Shown here piece by piece: positions 29,955 to 41,816 of a stretch of DNA of 64,000 bases. Position numbers and translations under genes: made by a program. Source of the DNA: Chelonobacter oris. GTDB lineage: Bacteria > Pseudomonadota > Gammaproteobacteria > Enterobacterales > Pasteurellaceae. The stretch is taken from NCBI RefSeq assembly GCF_000772535.1, contig NZ_JSUM01000014.1:225523-289522 (forward strand), in the 5' to 3' direction. Numbering within the stretch: the first letter of the stretch is position 1; each line of letters begins with the position of its first letter. The notes beneath the pieces were generated by a model. That model was not told the DNA's origin, made no database searches, and saw only the letters and a program-made list of their open reading frames with translations.

Positions 29955-31169
29955 TTAGTCGGCCTGATTACGTAAGAATGACGGAATATCAAATAAATTG
30001 TTTTCGTCAAACTCTTTGGGTTTGGCAACTTCAGCCCCAACGGCGGTTTTATTGCCGTAATGATTATATCCCTGATTATTAGACTGTTGTTGCGGATTAA
30101 AGTTCGTTTGTTGTCCGTCAAAACCGGATTGCACCGTGCCTGCTTGCGGTGCTGCAATATTATTGGCTTTCGGCGTAATAACTTTTAATTCGTTTTCTTC
30201 TTTTCTACCGATGCCTGTGGCTACGATGGTAACACGAATTTCTTCGCTCATTTCCGGAATCAGAGTACTGCCAATCACAACCGTGGCATCTTCGGAAGCA
30301 AATGCCCGCACAGTATCCCCCACCGTTGAGAACTCGTCCAGAGACAAATCCATACCGGCGGTAATATTGACCAGAACACCGCGCGCTCCGGACAAATCCA
30401 CATCTTCCAATAACGGGCTGGCAACCGCATCTTGAGCGGCTTTATCCGCACGACCGTCCCCGACTTCACCGGAAGCAACGCCCGTTCCCATCATGGCGTG
30501 TCCCATTTCCTGCATAACGGTTTTCACGTCGGCAAAGTCAACGTTGATTAAACCCGGAGAGGTAATCATATCGGAAATACCGCGTACTGCGTTGCGTAAA
30601 ATTTCATTAGCCGTTGCAAAAGCATTAACCAGGGAGATATTTTTGCCTAATACTTTTAATAATTTTTCATTCGGGATAACGATCAGGGAGTCGACAAATT
30701 TGGATAATTCACGAATCCCCATTTCCGCCAATTGCATCCGTTTTTTACCTTCAAAACCAAAAGGTTTGGTCACGACAGCAACCGTCAAAATGCCGAGTTC
30801 TTTTGCAATCTGGGCGACAACGGGGGCTGCGCCGGTTCCGGTACCGCCGCCCATTCCGGCGGCAATAAACACCATATCGGCACCTTCCAGAATATTACGA
30901 ATAGCATCTTTATCATCTTCCGCCGCTTGACGTCCAACGTTGGGATTAGCGCCCGCACCCAAACCTTTGGTTGTGTTGCCGCCGATTTGTACCGTTTGTT
31001 TCACCAAACTTTTACGTAATGCTTGAGCATCGGTGTTAATAGAAAAAAATTCAACACCGTGCATTTCTTCCTGCACCATATGATTAACGGCATTACCACC
31101 GCCACCACCGACACCGACAACTTTAATTACCGCATCGGTAATGTCGTCAAATTCAATAGGCTCAAACAT
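29955..31169 (-). CDS. ftsZ: Cell division GTPase FtsZ
   Basis: Tubulin-like protein that forms the Z ring. The product is 404 aa. GTP-binding signature GGGTGTG at 107-113; T7 loop region with [11 protein letters not shown]; then a variable Gln/Asn-rich linker (about 320-385) and the conserved C-terminal peptide [12 protein letters not shown], which binds FtsA and ZipA. It lies 71 bp after ftsA; transcription continues into lpxC. Confidence 0.98.
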   Translation of the reverse strand: MFEPIEFDDITDAVIKVVGVGGGGGNAVNHMVQEEMHGVEFFSINTDAQALRKSLVKQTVQIGGNTTKGLGAGANPNVGRQAAEDDKDAIRNILEGADMVFIAAGMGGGTGTGAAPVVAQIAKELGILTVAVVTKPFGFEGKKRMQLAEMGIRELSKFVDSLIVIPNEKLLKVLGKNISLVNAFATANEILRNAVRGISDMITSPGLINVDFADVKTVMQEMGHAMMGTGVASGEVGDGRADKAAQDAVASPLLEDVDLSGARGVLVNITAGMDLSLDEFSTVGDTVRAFASEDATVVIGSTLIPEMSEEIRVTIVATGIGRKEENELKVITPKANNIAAPQAGTVQSGFDGQQTNFNPQQQSNNQGYNHYGNKTAVGAEVAKPKEFDENNLFDIPSFLRNQAD

Positions 31170-31240
31170 ATATTCTCCCCGTTATGTTTGTTTTATTTCG
31201 CAAACTAATAATTTCTATTCTATTCGATAACCAAGAATTA

Positions 31241-32518
31241 TCAAAACTGATTTTTTATCATTGTAAAAAATTTAACAATATTTTCTTTTATACCTGAAAT
31301 CACACCGATTGAACCGGCTGAAGCGTCACGCTGCCGCATTTCATCTGCATTATTATAATTATGATGCAGTAACCCGAGAACCGTTGCATACTGCGGCTTA
31401 CTGACATAATCGGTCAATCCGGCCAAATTCAGCGGTGTACCGACCCGCACTTGCGGTCCGAAAATATCCGCTGCGCATTCGGCAATATCTTCGATTTGGG
31501 AGCCGCCGCCGGTCAACACGATGCCGGCAATCAAATCAGACTTGATTTGTTTGGCTTCCAGCTCATGTTTTAATACGAGCAATTCTTTTTCGACCAATTT
31601 CAGTAATTCCTGATAGCGTGCCGACGTCACGACCGACAGCATTTCTTTTGCCAAACTGCGTGGAGCACGCCCGCCGACACTCGGCACTTCAATTTTCTTG
31701 TCCGGATTATTGCGTGGCGGCGTTACCGCACTTCCGTGGGCAACCTTAATTTTTTCCGCTTCCATTCTGGAGGTGCTGAATGCATATGCCACATCGTCTG
31801 TTACCCGATTGCCGGCATAAGGGATCACTTTGCTGAACCGCAACGATCCGTTGGTGTAAACAATAATGTCAATCGTTCCACCGCCGATATCAATCAAACA
31901 GACACCGAGTTCTTTTTCATCTTCGGTCAATACCGAATAACCGGATGCAAGCCCGGAAAAGACCACTTCATCTACTTTCAAGCCGGCGCGGACTACCGCT
32001 TTTTTCAAATTATTCAACCAACTTTGATGACAGGCAATCAAATGCGCCTGCGCCTGCAAGCGAACGCCTTGCAGTCCGAGCGGATTTTTGATGTTTAATT
32101 GTTTATCTACGGCGAATTCCTGCGGAATGACGTGCAAAATACTCAGCCCTTCCCCCATTTTGACCGATTGGGCAATATTCATTGCACCTTCAATCTCGTC
32201 TTGTGTTACCTCACCGGCGGCAATCGGCACCAAACCGCTCTCGTTCAGACTCTGAATATGCTCTCCGGTAATCGCCAGCGACACGCTGACAATCTGGCAA
32301 TCGGCAATCGATTCCGCCCCTTCAATCGCCCGTTGAATCGAGTTTACTACCGCATCCAGATCAGTGATACTGCCGCGATCAATGCCTTTTGACGGGCTGC
32401 TGCCCACCCCCAGTACATTGACGACACCGTCGGGCAGAACCTCACCGACGACTGCCACGACTTTGGACGTTCCGACTTCTAAACCTACTTTTATTTTCGC
32501 TTCAACAATCTTTGCCAT
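31241..32518 (-). CDS. ftsA: Cell division protein FtsA
   Basis: Actin-like ATPase tethering FtsZ to the membrane and recruiting later division proteins. The product is 425 aa. ATP-binding motifs [16 protein letters not shown] near the N-terminus, [13 protein letters not shown] and [13 protein letters not shown]; the C-terminus [16 protein letters not shown] is an amphipathic membrane-targeting helix. ATG 32518 ([10 protein letters not shown]) matches the family N-terminus; a TTG at 32539 immediately after the ftsQ stop is an alternative that adds seven residues. Confidence 0.96.
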   Translation of the reverse strand: MAKIVEAKIKVGLEVGTSKVVAVVGEVLPDGVVNVLGVGSSPSKGIDRGSITDLDAVVNSIQRAIEGAESIADCQIVSVSLAITGEHIQSLNESGLVPIAAGEVTQDEIEGAMNIAQSVKMGEGLSILHVIPQEFAVDKQLNIKNPLGLQGVRLQAQAHLIACHQSWLNNLKKAVVRAGLKVDEVVFSGLASGYSVLTEDEKELGVCLIDIGGGTIDIIVYTNGSLRFSKVIPYAGNRVTDDVAYAFSTSRMEAEKIKVAHGSAVTPPRNNPDKKIEVPSVGGRAPRSLAKEMLSVVTSARYQELLKLVEKELLVLKHELEAKQIKSDLIAGIVLTGGGSQIEDIAECAADIFGPQVRVGTPLNLAGLTDYVSKPQYATVLGLLHHNYNNADEMRQRDASAGSIGVISGIKENIVKFFTMIKNQF

Positions 32519-32539
32519 ATGTGTGTACTTACTTGCCAA

Positions 32540-33328
32540 TTAATTTTCGTTTATTTCCGGTTGTTGGGGAATTGCCTTAAACCCGACAGCCGCCCCGCTG
32601 TTATAACGCAAATCGACATAATCGATCATCTGTTGATCGGGTATTTCGATTTGCGGATAAATCGTTGCAAAACGGTCTATTTTTTCTTTCCATTCGCCGC
32701 GCCCGAGTTTGAGCTCGATACCGTTGCTCAGGCTGACCTGCCAAGCGCCGCGATTATCAATCCGCATAGCTTGCAATGTCATATTCTTCACTTTTAAAGC
32801 ATGGCTAATCTGGTACCAAGCGGAAAGCACTTCACGGCTCTGGAAATCATTGCCCTGCAATTTAGGCAACTGTAAGCCTTTGCGTTTATCGGTCGGCAGG
32901 CTGAAAATAGCACCGTCAGCAGCCAATAATTCATTATCATTCCAAAATGCTACCGGCGTATATTCCGCTAATGCAATACTGAGTTTATTAGGCCAGATTT
33001 TGCGTACCAATGCGCCCCTGATCCAAGGCATTTTCTCAATTTGCTGCTGTAACGCCACGACATCTTGTGAAAAATACCCTTTCAGCTCGCCGTATTGCAC
33101 CAAACTGTCACGAATATCATCATACGAGGTATATTTCGGCTGTCCGACTACGGCAAACGAATTCAGCGGCTGCTGATCCAAATATGCGAGAAAATTCTGC
33201 CAGTGGGTGTAGCAATAATAACCAAATCCTAAGCATAATATCACAAATAGCGATTTTAACGGCAGAAAAAACTTAAAACCGCTCTCTTCTGCCGTTTGTG
33301 GATGAATACGATTAGGTTTTACCGCCAT
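32540..33328 (-). CDS. ftsQ: Cell division protein FtsQ
   Basis: Bitopic inner-membrane division protein that links FtsB/FtsL and FtsW/FtsI to the ring. The product is 262 aa: cytoplasmic tail (about 1-25), one membrane helix (about 26-46), a POTRA domain (FAVVGQPKYTSYDDIRDSLV, about 58-125) and a beta domain containing VRKIWPNKLSIALAEYTPVAFWND. It is separated from ddlB by 2 bp and abuts ftsA. Confidence 0.95.
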   Translation of the reverse strand: MAVKPNRIHPQTAEESGFKFFLPLKSLFVILCLGFGYYCYTHWQNFLAYLDQQPLNSFAVVGQPKYTSYDDIRDSLVQYGELKGYFSQDVVALQQQIEKMPWIRGALVRKIWPNKLSIALAEYTPVAFWNDNELLAADGAIFSLPTDKRKGLQLPKLQGNDFQSREVLSAWYQISHALKVKNMTLQAMRIDNRGAWQVSLSNGIELKLGRGEWKEKIDRFATIYPQIEIPDQQMIDYVDLRYNSGAAVGFKAIPQQPEINEN

Positions 33329-33330
33329 GG

Positions 33331-34254
33331 CTATACACTCAATTCTAAAATTTTGGCCACCAGCTGTTCAAAACTGTAACCCTTGACTTTTGCCGCCATC
33401 GGAAACAGGCTGTGGCTTGTCATGCCCGGCGTGGTATTCACCTCCACCAGATTAAACCGCCCTTTGCCGTCAGTCATCACATCCACACGGCTCCAGCCGC
33501 GGCAACCGACACTGTCATAGGCGAGCTTGACCAGATCTTTTAATTCCCGCTCCCGCTCTTCGCTCAACCCTGCCGGACAAAAATAACGGGTATCGTCGGA
33601 AATATACTTCGCATTATAATCATAAAATTCTGCCGCCGGTTGAATACGGATCGGCGGCAACACTTCTCCGTCCAATACCGGCACCGAATACTCCTCGCCC
33701 GCCAGCCACTCTTCAATCAGCACGGTTTCATCATATTGAAAAGCATATTCAACCGCACTTTGCAATGCTTCGCCGTGTTTCACTTTGGTCAGGCCGACAC
33801 TGGAACCTTCCAATGAAGGCTTCACCATGAGCGGCAATCCCAATTTGGCGACCACCTGCTCCGCATTAAATTCGGCAAAATCGGATTTCGTTACCACCAC
33901 CATGTCGGCAACCGGCAAACCGAATCCTTTCCATAACATTTTCGTGCGCATCTTATCCATCGTGAGTGACGATGATAAAATACCGCAGCCGGTATAAGGA
34001 ATACCGAGAAACTCCAATACGCCCTGCACGGTTCCGTCCTCACCGCCGCGCCCATGCAGAATATTAAACGCCCGTTCAAAGCCTTGTAGTTTAAGCTGTT
34101 CCAATCCGACTGCTTTGGTATCCACGCCGTGCGCATTAAAACCTTGATTGCGCAAAGCTTCCAGCACCGCTTTGCCGGAATTCAAGGAAACTTCGCGTTC
34201 TGCCGATGTGCCGCCGTATAAAACGGCAATTTTTTGTTGTTTTAAGGGTTTCAT
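33331..34254 (-). CDS. ddlB: D-alanine--D-alanine ligase B
   Basis: ATP-grasp enzyme that makes the D-Ala-D-Ala dipeptide for peptidoglycan. The product is 307 aa. Motifs: [14 protein letters not shown] near the N-terminus, [23 protein letters not shown], and the C-terminal [16 protein letters not shown] with metal/D-Ala ligands. ATG 34254 has GGA 9 nt upstream; a TTG at 34266 would add four residues. It lies 17 bp after murC. Confidence 0.96.
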   Translation of the reverse strand: MKPLKQQKIAVLYGGTSAEREVSLNSGKAVLEALRNQGFNAHGVDTKAVGLEQLKLQGFERAFNILHGRGGEDGTVQGVLEFLGIPYTGCGILSSSLTMDKMRTKMLWKGFGLPVADMVVVTKSDFAEFNAEQVVAKLGLPLMVKPSLEGSSVGLTKVKHGEALQSAVEYAFQYDETVLIEEWLAGEEYSVPVLDGEVLPPIRIQPAAEFYDYNAKYISDDTRYFCPAGLSEERERELKDLVKLAYDSVGCRGWSRVDVMTDGKGRFNLVEVNTTPGMTSHSLFPMAAKVKGYSFEQLVAKILELSV

Positions 34255-34271
34255 CAATTTGTCCAACCTGA

Positions 34272-35714
34272 TTATTTTTCGTTATTATTCCACAAATCAA
34301 CCAAATTACGGGATAATTTACTCACATTGCCGGCGCCCTGCGCCAACACAAGATCTCCGTTTTGCAATACTTGATCCATAATTTCCGGCAATTTTTCCAC
34401 ATCGGATAATAAAATCGGATCGACTTTGCCCAGATTCCGAATCGAACGGCACAGCGCCCGACTGTCTGCACCCGCAATAGGATCTTCCCCGGCGGCATAG
34501 ACTTCCAGCATGATCAAGACATCGACCGTTGACAATACTTGGACAAAATCATCGAACAAATCACGGGTTCTCGAATAGCGGTGCGGCTGGAATACCATCA
34601 CCACACGCTTGTCTTTCCAGCCGGAACGGGCAGCCTCAATCGTTACGTTAACTTCTGTCGGATGATGGCCGTAGTCATCGACCAGCATCACATTACCGCA
34701 CGGACGTTTGAACACCCCCAACTGATCAAAACGCCGTCCGGCACCCTGAAATTCGGCAAGTGCGGTCAGAATAGCTTCGTCTCCCAGCCCTTCTTCTTTC
34801 GCAACCGCCAACGCCGCCGTTGCATTGAGGGCATTGTGTTTTCCCGGTACGTTCAGCACAACGGAAATCCGTTTTCCCGAAGGGTAAATCACCTCATACA
34901 AGCCCTGAAATGCCGTCTGACGGTAATTTTCGATACGGTAATCGGCGTTTTCACTGAATCCGTAAGTAATCACCTGCCGCCCGACACTCGGCATAATCTC
35001 TTCCAGCACTTGATCATCGGCACACATTACCGCCAAACCGTAAAACGGCAAATTATGCAAGAAATCTACATAAGTCTGCTTCATTTTGGCAAAACTGCCT
35101 TGATAGGTTTCCATGTGATCCGGTTCGATATTGGTCACAACCGACACCATCGGCTGTAAATGCAGGAATGAGGCGTCACTTTCGTCCGCTTCCGCAATCA
35201 GATAACGGCTTAACCCCAAATGCGCATTAGTGCCTGCCGATTTAACCAAACCGCCGTTAACAAAGGTCGGGTCAAGCCCCGCCTGTGCATAAATCATAGC
35301 AATCATCGCCGTCGTGGTTGTTTTTCCGTGTGTACCGGCAATCGCGATGCCGTGACGAAAACGCATGATCTCCGCCAGCATTTGCGCCCGCTGAATCACC
35401 GGAATCCTTGCCTCACGAGCGGCTACGACTTCGGGATTGTCCGCTTTAATCGCACTGGAAACCACCACCACACTGGCTTCTTGAATATTGGCGGCTTCAT
35501 GGCGGAAAAATATTTTCGCACCTAATTCAGCCAAACGTCGGGTAACCGCACCGTCGGCAATATCCGAACCGCTCACCATGTAGCCCTCGTTCAGCAACAC
35601 TTCCGCAATTCCGCCCATGCCGGCACCGCCAATGCCGACAAAGTGAATCTGCTTCACGCGACGCATTCCCGGCACAAAATCTCTCAGGCGTTTTTGAAAA
35701 TCATGTTCTTTCAT
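34272..35714 (-). CDS. murC: UDP-N-acetylmuramate--L-alanine ligase
   Basis: Adds L-Ala to UDP-MurNAc. The product is 480 aa. N-terminal dinucleotide-like [14 protein letters not shown] (about 27-40), ATP P-loop GTHGKTTTT (about 121-129), EADESDASF, and the C-terminal ligase domain with [10 protein letters not shown] and FQPHRYSRT. Typical Mur ligase three-domain layout. Located between murG and ddlB as in other gamma-proteobacteria. Confidence 0.97.
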   Translation of the reverse strand: MKEHDFQKRLRDFVPGMRRVKQIHFVGIGGAGMGGIAEVLLNEGYMVSGSDIADGAVTRRLAELGAKIFFRHEAANIQEASVVVVSSAIKADNPEVVAAREARIPVIQRAQMLAEIMRFRHGIAIAGTHGKTTTTAMIAMIYAQAGLDPTFVNGGLVKSAGTNAHLGLSRYLIAEADESDASFLHLQPMVSVVTNIEPDHMETYQGSFAKMKQTYVDFLHNLPFYGLAVMCADDQVLEEIMPSVGRQVITYGFSENADYRIENYRQTAFQGLYEVIYPSGKRISVVLNVPGKHNALNATAALAVAKEEGLGDEAILTALAEFQGAGRRFDQLGVFKRPCGNVMLVDDYGHHPTEVNVTIEAARSGWKDKRVVMVFQPHRYSRTRDLFDDFVQVLSTVDVLIMLEVYAAGEDPIAGADSRALCRSIRNLGKVDPILLSDVEKLPEIMDQVLQNGDLVLAQGAGNVSKLSRNLVDLWNNNEK

Positions 35715-35754
35715 TATTATTCACTCATCATTCCACGTATTTTATTCAATCGGA

Positions 35755-36810
35755 TTATTTCGCAATCTCGACAATCACTTCCGCCACGCGATCCGCTGCC
35801 AACGGCTTGCCCATTCGTTTTGCCGTTTCCGCCATTGCCGCCAATTCGTTTCTGTCCAATTGTTCAAGCAACGCAACGATGCGCTCCGGTGTTAATTCAG
35901 TCTGCGGTACAATTCTGGCGGCGCCGACATCAGCCAGATAGCAGGCGTTCAAATATTGTTGCTGATCTTGATGCTGAAACGGCACAAAAATCGCAGCACT
36001 GCCGACAGCGGCGATTTCACACACCGTCAACGCGCCGGAACGGCAAATAATCACATCCGCCCATGCGTAAGCTTGCGCCATGTCATCAATAAATTCGCTA
36101 ATCCGAACATTGGCTTTTTCGGGATAACGCGCCTGAATACCGGCTACATTGCCCTGGCCGACTTGATGGCGAATCTCCAGCGCCAATGCCGACTGTTTCA
36201 CCACGTCAGGCAGCAGCATATTCAATACTCTGGCGCCTTGACTGCCGCCGACAACCAATACCCTTAACGCGCCGCTGCGTTGTTGATACCGCACTTCGGG
36301 CGCCGGCTGTTCGAATAATGCCTGCCGCACCGGATTCCCGACCACCTCTGCCTCGGCAAATGCTTTCGGAAATGCCTGCAACACGCGTGTGGCAATTTTA
36401 GCCAGCCACTTGTTCGTCAAGCCTGCCACGGCATTTTGTTCGTGCAGCACAATCGGTACGCCGCACAGTTTAGCCGCAATGCCGCCCGGCCCGGATACAT
36501 AACCGCCCATGCCCAATACGGCGTGCGGTTTATAGCGTCGGATAATTTTTACCGCCTGCCAAACCGCTCTTGTAATCGCAAACGGTGCGACCAGCAACGC
36601 TTTCAACCCTTTGCCGCGCAATCCTGAAATTTGAATAAATTCAATCGGAATGCCGTGTTTCGGCACCAATGCGGCTTCCATTCGGTCTTGAGTGCCTAGC
36701 CAGCAAATCTGCCAGCCCTGCTGCTGTAATTTCTGTGCAACGGCAATGGCCGGAAATACATGGCCGCCGGTTCCGCCCGCCATCACCAGTAAACGTTTTT
36801 GTTCTGCCAT
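35755..36810 (-). CDS. murG: Lipid II synthase MurG
   Basis: Membrane-associated glycosyltransferase that adds GlcNAc to lipid I. The product is 351 aa. N-terminal G-loop [14 protein letters not shown] (about 12-25), second G-loop [11 protein letters not shown] (about 190-200), and the UDP-GlcNAc site [16 protein letters not shown]. It starts one base after the ftsW stop region, so the two are tightly coupled. It contains the AAGAGCGGT variant at 36563-36571 (complement strand). Confidence 0.96.
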   Translation of the reverse strand: MAEQKRLLVMAGGTGGHVFPAIAVAQKLQQQGWQICWLGTQDRMEAALVPKHGIPIEFIQISGLRGKGLKALLVAPFAITRAVWQAVKIIRRYKPHAVLGMGGYVSGPGGIAAKLCGVPIVLHEQNAVAGLTNKWLAKIATRVLQAFPKAFAEAEVVGNPVRQALFEQPAPEVRYQQRSGALRVLVVGGSQGARVLNMLLPDVVKQSALALEIRHQVGQGNVAGIQARYPEKANVRISEFIDDMAQAYAWADVIICRSGALTVCEIAAVGSAAIFVPFQHQDQQQYLNACYLADVGAARIVPQTELTPERIVALLEQLDRNELAAMAETAKRMGKPLAADRVAEVIVEIAK

Positions 36811-37998
36811 TTAATCGTCCCTCAAATGAGCATGGCCGCGCATAAGCCGATTTTCATGATCAATTCGCAATAAAATCGCAATCACCAGCGCATTAATAAT
36901 CAAGCTGGAACCGCCATAACTGACAAACGGAAACGTGAAGCCTTTGGTCGGCAAGATTCCCATCGTCATGCCTAGATTGAACGCCCCCTGAAAAAAGAAC
37001 CACGCCACTACGCCGAAGGCAAAGTAGCCGCCGAAACGCTGCTCCAGCAGCAAAGACTCTTTGCCGATTTTCAGAATCCGAATCAGCATCAGGGTAAATA
37101 ACACGATTACGCCGATAATCCCGATTAAGCCGAACTCTTCCCCGACAATCGCCATAATAAAATCGGTATGTGCTTCCGGCAGATATTCCAGTTTTTGGAT
37201 TGAATTGCCTAATCCCGTTCCCCAAAACTCACCGCGCCCAAAAGCGATCAAAGAATTGCTGAGCTGAAAGCCGGAACCGAACGGATCGGCAAACGGATCG
37301 GTATATGACGTGATACGTTTCAGACGATATTCCGAGCTCAAAATCAGCAGGTAAATGGCAAAGAAACCCAGCACCGCCAAGGCGACAAACTGAAAAATTT
37401 TCGCCCCGACCATAAACAGCATCATGAAAACAATAAATCCCAATACGACACTGCTGCCCAGATCCGGTTGCAGCAGCAGGAACCCCGAAATGAAAATCAG
37501 CACCACCGTCGGTTTCACTACGCTAAGTTGCTTGTTGCGTACCTCTTCGTAGCGGCGCACAAAATAGCTCGACAAATAACATATCAAAGCAAATTTGACG
37601 AATTCTGCCGGCTGGAAGTTAAACAGCACCAGCGGAATCCAGCGTCTGGCACCGTTTACCGTTCTGCCGATGCCGGGAACCAGCACCAAAATGAGCAACA
37701 GTAGCGCAATCATCAGCAGGTACGGGCTCCATTTCTCCCATTTTTCCACCGGTACAAACACAAAAATATAAGTGGTCAAACACGCCAGTGCCACATAAAC
37801 CAAATCGCGAACCGCAAAATGGAACGGATCATCATACAGCCGGCTGCCTTCGGCTACCGAAGCCGAAGTGATAATGATAAACCCCAATGTCATCAATGAA
37901 ATAAACAACCAAAACAAAGTGCGGTCATATAACAAGTTAGTCGGTGTAATCCTTACCCAGCGCGTTGTTTCTGATTTTAGATTTTCGAATGCCGACAT
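36811..37998 (-). CDS. ftsW: Peptidoglycan glycosyltransferase FtsW
   Basis: SEDS-family polytopic enzyme that polymerises septal glycan in partnership with FtsI. The product is 395 aa with about ten membrane segments. SEDS signatures: NGARRWIPLVLFNFQPAEFVKFA, LQPDLGSSVVL, HTDFIMAIVGEEFGLIG, and FPFVSYGGSSLI. It is directly adjacent to murD upstream and murG downstream with no gap. Confidence 0.96.
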   Translation of the reverse strand: MSAFENLKSETTRWVRITPTNLLYDRTLFWLFISLMTLGFIIITSASVAEGSRLYDDPFHFAVRDLVYVALACLTTYIFVFVPVEKWEKWSPYLLMIALLLLILVLVPGIGRTVNGARRWIPLVLFNFQPAEFVKFALICYLSSYFVRRYEEVRNKQLSVVKPTVVLIFISGFLLLQPDLGSSVVLGFIVFMMLFMVGAKIFQFVALAVLGFFAIYLLILSSEYRLKRITSYTDPFADPFGSGFQLSNSLIAFGRGEFWGTGLGNSIQKLEYLPEAHTDFIMAIVGEEFGLIGIIGVIVLFTLMLIRILKIGKESLLLEQRFGGYFAFGVVAWFFFQGAFNLGMTMGILPTKGFTFPFVSYGGSSLIINALVIAILLRIDHENRLMRGHAHLRDD

Positions 37999-39324
37999 CT
38001 ATGCCTCCGCCGCCAAACGGGCGAATTCATTGCCGCGCTGTTCGAAATTAGCAAATTGATCAAGGCTGGCGCAAGCCGGCGACAGCAGCACCAGATCCCC
38101 CGCTTTCAATTGCGGTCGCAAGCTGTCCACCGCCTGCCTCATCGTGTCGAACAGTCGACTTTGCCCGGACAATTTGGCAAGCTCTGCGCCATCACGCCCG
38201 AAGCAATATAATTGAATATTCGGTTTGTTGACCGCACTTGCCAATTCGGAAAAATCAGCCCCTTTGCCGTCACCACCGAGCAAGAGATACAACGTTCCGC
38301 CAACCTCCAGTCCATTCAGTGCGGCTAACGTGCTGCCCACATTAGTGGCTTTCGAATCGTTAATCCAGCTGATCCCCGCCTTGCGTTGCACCAGTTGGAA
38401 ACGGTGTGCCAAGCCGGCAAATTCGCGCAAAGCGCTGCATGACGCCGCGCTTGGGATACCCGCAGCATCAGCCAATGCCAACGCCGCCAGTGCATTCATA
38501 TAATTATGTCTGCCGACTAATCGGATTTCGTCCGTGGCTAAAACGGCTTGTTGTCGGTAGGCCAGAAAAGTGCGGTTATCTTGTTGTAACAGGTGATAAT
38601 CGCCTTGCGTGCCGAAGCTGAATTGTGCGACCGCACTTTGATTTTCGATGAACGTCAGCGGATCGTCCCGATTGACAATAGCCGTCTCCGCATGAGCGTA
38701 AATACCCAGTTTGGCTTGACGATAGGCGGCTAAGTCGGCATAACGATCCATATGATCTTCCGTAACATTCAACACGGTTACCGCTTTAGCGCACAGAGAA
38801 CGGGTTGTTTCCAACTGAAAACTGGACAGTTCCAACACATACAAATCACAATTCTGTTGCAACAACGACAATGCCGGAATGCCGATATTCCCGCCCATAC
38901 CAACGTTGATCTCCGCCGCTTGCGCCATGGCATAGACCAGCGAGGTGACGGTGCTTTTGCCGTTAGAGCCGGTAATCGCAATAATCGGTGCTTTCGCTTC
39001 GCGGCAGAACAGTTCGATATCGCCGATCACCTCCACCCCCGCCTCAAGTGCGGTTTTGACCTCAGCCGTTGCCAACGCCAAACCCGGGCTGATAACCACC
39101 AAATCGGATTCCAACAGCCATTGTTGCGGAATACCGCCGAAATGCGCCTCACGTACATAAGCCGGCAATTGAGGCCGCTTGTCGGCAGGTAGCCGACGGG
39201 TGTCAATCACTCGCAAATCGACATGTTTATCTTCAAAGAACGCAATACAGGAGAGACCGCTCTTACCCAATCCCAAAACGGTGACTTTTTTCCCGCTGTA
39301 ATCATAAGCGGACTGCTGTTTCAT
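37999..39324 (-). CDS. murD: UDP-N-acetylmuramoylalanine--D-glutamate ligase
   Basis: Adds D-Glu to UDP-MurNAc-L-Ala. The product is 441 aa. N-terminal [14 protein letters not shown]-loop [12 protein letters not shown] (about 115-126), [10 protein letters not shown] and [14 protein letters not shown] in the C-terminal domain. It abuts ftsW (stop/start adjacent). The gene is rich in uptake sequences and also has the AAGAGCGGT variant at 39256-39264, encoding the KSG of the N-terminal loop. Confidence 0.97.
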   Translation of the reverse strand: MKQQSAYDYSGKKVTVLGLGKSGLSCIAFFEDKHVDLRVIDTRRLPADKRPQLPAYVREAHFGGIPQQWLLESDLVVISPGLALATAEVKTALEAGVEVIGDIELFCREAKAPIIAITGSNGKSTVTSLVYAMAQAAEINVGMGGNIGIPALSLLQQNCDLYVLELSSFQLETTRSLCAKAVTVLNVTEDHMDRYADLAAYRQAKLGIYAHAETAIVNRDDPLTFIENQSAVAQFSFGTQGDYHLLQQDNRTFLAYRQQAVLATDEIRLVGRHNYMNALAALALADAAGIPSAASCSALREFAGLAHRFQLVQRKAGISWINDSKATNVGSTLAALNGLEVGGTLYLLLGGDGKGADFSELASAVNKPNIQLYCFGRDGAELAKLSGQSRLFDTMRQAVDSLRPQLKAGDLVLLSPACASLDQFANFEQRGNEFARLAAEA

Positions 39325-39351
39325 CGCGCCGACTCCCTTTGTAAAGCAAAA

Positions 39352-40434
39352 TTAACGTAGTTTAAGGGTAATCAACCCTAACAAAACCAAAATTAAGGAA
39401 ATAATCCAAAAACGGATGATCACTCTCGGCTCCGGCCAGCCTTTTAATTCGAAGTGGTGATGAATCGGCGCCATGCGGAAAATTCGCTGCTTGCGGATTT
39501 TATACGATCCCACTTGCAGAATCACCGAAATGGTCTCCATCACAAACACCCCGCCCATAATCAGCAGCAGAAACTCCTGACGCACCAAAACGGCAATTGT
39601 GCCCAATGCTCCGCCCAGCGCCAATGAGCCGACATCGCCCATAAAAACTTGCGCCGGATAGGTGTTAAACCACAAAAAACCCAAACCGGCGCCCACAATC
39701 GCCGTACAGACAATCACCAATTCGGCACTCAGTTTGATATAAGGAATATGCAGATAATCGGCAAAATTCACGTTACCGGTCGCCCATGCCACAAACGCAA
39801 ACGCCCCGGCGACGAACACTGTCGGCATAATCGCCAATCCGTCCAGTCCGTCGGTCAAATTCACCGCATTACTGGTACCGACAATGACAAAATATGCCAA
39901 AACGATATAAAACAGCCCCAGTTGCGGCATGATTTCCTTGAAAAACGGCACCACCAGTTTGGTCGCATCGCTGTCTTTACCCAGCGCATACATGGCAAAT
40001 ACGGCAATTAAAGCGACCAGCGACAACCAAAAATACTTCCAGCGCGCAATCAAGCCGTCACTGTTTTTATGTACCACCTTGCGGTAATCGTCGACAAACC
40101 CGATTGCGCCGTAACCAAACAGCACAAACAGCACGCACCAGACATACGCATTGCTCAAATCGGCCCACAACAAGGTGCTGATACCGATTGAAAACAGAAT
40201 CATCACCCCACCCATCGTCGGCGTGCCGCGTTTGCTGAAATGGCTTTCCGGCCCGTCATGACGAACAACCTGCCCGATTTGCAACATCTGTAAGCGGCGA
40301 ATCACTTTCGGTCCTATCCATAATGAAAGGAAAAGTGCGGTCAAAAGCGCAATAATGGAGCGGAATGTCAAATACGAAACCACATTGAAAATCGAATGAT
40401 ATTGAACCAAGTAATCCGCCAGCCAAACTAACAT
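39352..40434 (-). CDS. mraY: Phospho-N-acetylmuramoyl-pentapeptide transferase
   Basis: Polytopic enzyme that makes lipid I from UDP-MurNAc-pentapeptide and undecaprenyl phosphate. The product is 360 aa, ten membrane segments expected. Key catalytic segments: [29 protein letters not shown] and [13 protein letters not shown], then HHHFELKGW near the C-terminus. The start overlaps the murF end by 7 bp. Confidence 0.97.
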   Translation of the reverse strand: MLVWLADYLVQYHSIFNVVSYLTFRSIIALLTALFLSLWIGPKVIRRLQMLQIGQVVRHDGPESHFSKRGTPTMGGVMILFSIGISTLLWADLSNAYVWCVLFVLFGYGAIGFVDDYRKVVHKNSDGLIARWKYFWLSLVALIAVFAMYALGKDSDATKLVVPFFKEIMPQLGLFYIVLAYFVIVGTSNAVNLTDGLDGLAIMPTVFVAGAFAFVAWATGNVNFADYLHIPYIKLSAELVIVCTAIVGAGLGFLWFNTYPAQVFMGDVGSLALGGALGTIAVLVRQEFLLLIMGGVFVMETISVILQVGSYKIRKQRIFRMAPIHHHFELKGWPEPRVIIRFWIISLILVLLGLITLKLR

Positions 40435-41801
40435 AATTTATCCTTCAATGAATCGATCACGTCTTCCATTTTCATGCTGCGTGATCCTTTTGCCAACAAC
40501 ACTACATTGTTTTTATTGTTCACTTGTTGTTGAATTTGTTGTTGTAAAAATAAAATCAAATCCGCTTTGTCACTGAAATGCCGTCCCTGCGACAACCGAC
40601 TGATCACCTCGCTATGCTTGCCCAAACTGACGACCATATCCAGTTTTGCCTGCTGTGTAAATTCCGCCACTTGCCGGTGGCAAAGCTGACTATTTTCGCC
40701 TAATTCCGCCATATCTCCAACAACAAAAATGCGGAATCCGGCATAATTTTTTAACACCGCCGCCGCCGACTGCATGGAATCGACATTGGCATTATAGGTG
40801 TCGTCCAATAACAGCACGGCAGGATTCACTTGGATCGGAAACAGCCGTCCTTTAACCGCCTGTTTTTGCTCCAAACCGCACTTTACCTGCGCCAAATCCG
40901 CACCTGCCGACATGGCAAGTGCGGTTGCCGCCAACGCATTGCCGACATTATGTAATCCCAGATAAGGAAGCTGAATTTCGCTCTTGCCGTAAGGCGTGAT
41001 CAGCGTAAAATTTGCACCTTGTGCTTGCAACTGAATATTTTCGGCATAAAAATCCGCCTCTGCATTCGATACCGAAAAGGTATAACAACGACGAGTGCCG
41101 ATCTCTTTTTGCCAATAGCGATCCAAATAATGGCAATCCAGATTCACGATTGCTTTGCCTTGCTCCTTCAGACCGCGATAAATCTCCCCTTTGGCTTGCG
41201 CCACGCCCGCCAGCGAACCGAAGCCTTCCAAATGCGCCGGCGCTACATTATTCACCAATGCGACATCCGGTTGTACCAAATCGGTGGTATAGGCAATTTC
41301 CCCGGCATGATTCGCACCCAATTCAACCACGGCAAAACGGTGTTTCGGCTCCAACCGCAATAACGTCAGCGGCACACCGATGTCATTATTAAAATTGCCT
41401 TGCGTAAACAAGACGTCGCCTTTTTGGCTTAAAATCGCCGCCGTCATCTCTTTAACGGTAGTTTTACCGGAGGAACCGGTCACGGCAACCGTTATCGGCG
41501 CCAATTCGGCTTTCAGCCATTTCGCCAACCGTCCCAATGCGAGACGGGTGTCAGCCACCACTAACTGCGGAATATTCAGCGAAACATCGGCCTTTTCAAC
41601 CACCAACGCCACAGCGCCCTGTTCAATCGCCTGCGCCACATAATGATGACCATCGAAATTCGCCCCTTTCAAGGCAAAAAACAGTGCCTGTTCGCCGGGC
41701 TTGCGGGTATCGGTCATGATCTGAGCCACCCGAACCGCACGTTGCCCGATCAATTCGGCGGATAAAATCGCCGCCACAGTTTTCGTATCTAAGCTAATCA
41801 T
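40428..41801 (-). CDS. murF: UDP-MurNAc-tripeptide--D-Ala-D-Ala ligase
   Basis: Adds D-Ala-D-Ala to complete the pentapeptide precursor. The product is 457 aa. P-loop [12 protein letters not shown] (about 108-119), [26 protein letters not shown], and [13 protein letters not shown] in the C-terminal part. Three-domain Mur ligase. It lies 15 bp after murE and overlaps mraY by 7 bp. Confidence 0.96.
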   Translation of the reverse strand: MISLDTKTVAAILSAELIGQRAVRVAQIMTDTRKPGEQALFFALKGANFDGHHYVAQAIEQGAVALVVEKADVSLNIPQLVVADTRLALGRLAKWLKAELAPITVAVTGSSGKTTVKEMTAAILSQKGDVLFTQGNFNNDIGVPLTLLRLEPKHRFAVVELGANHAGEIAYTTDLVQPDVALVNNVAPAHLEGFGSLAGVAQAKGEIYRGLKEQGKAIVNLDCHYLDRYWQKEIGTRRCYTFSVSNAEADFYAENIQLQAQGANFTLITPYGKSEIQLPYLGLHNVGNALAATALAMSAGADLAQVKCGLEQKQAVKGRLFPIQVNPAVLLLDDTYNANVDSMQSAAAVLKNYAGFRIFVVGDMAELGENSQLCHRQVAEFTQQAKLDMVVSLGKHSEVISRLSQGRHFSDKADLILFLQQQIQQQVNNKNNVVLLAKGSRSMKMEDVIDSLKDKLC

Positions 41802-41816
41802 TGTTTACTGTACTTA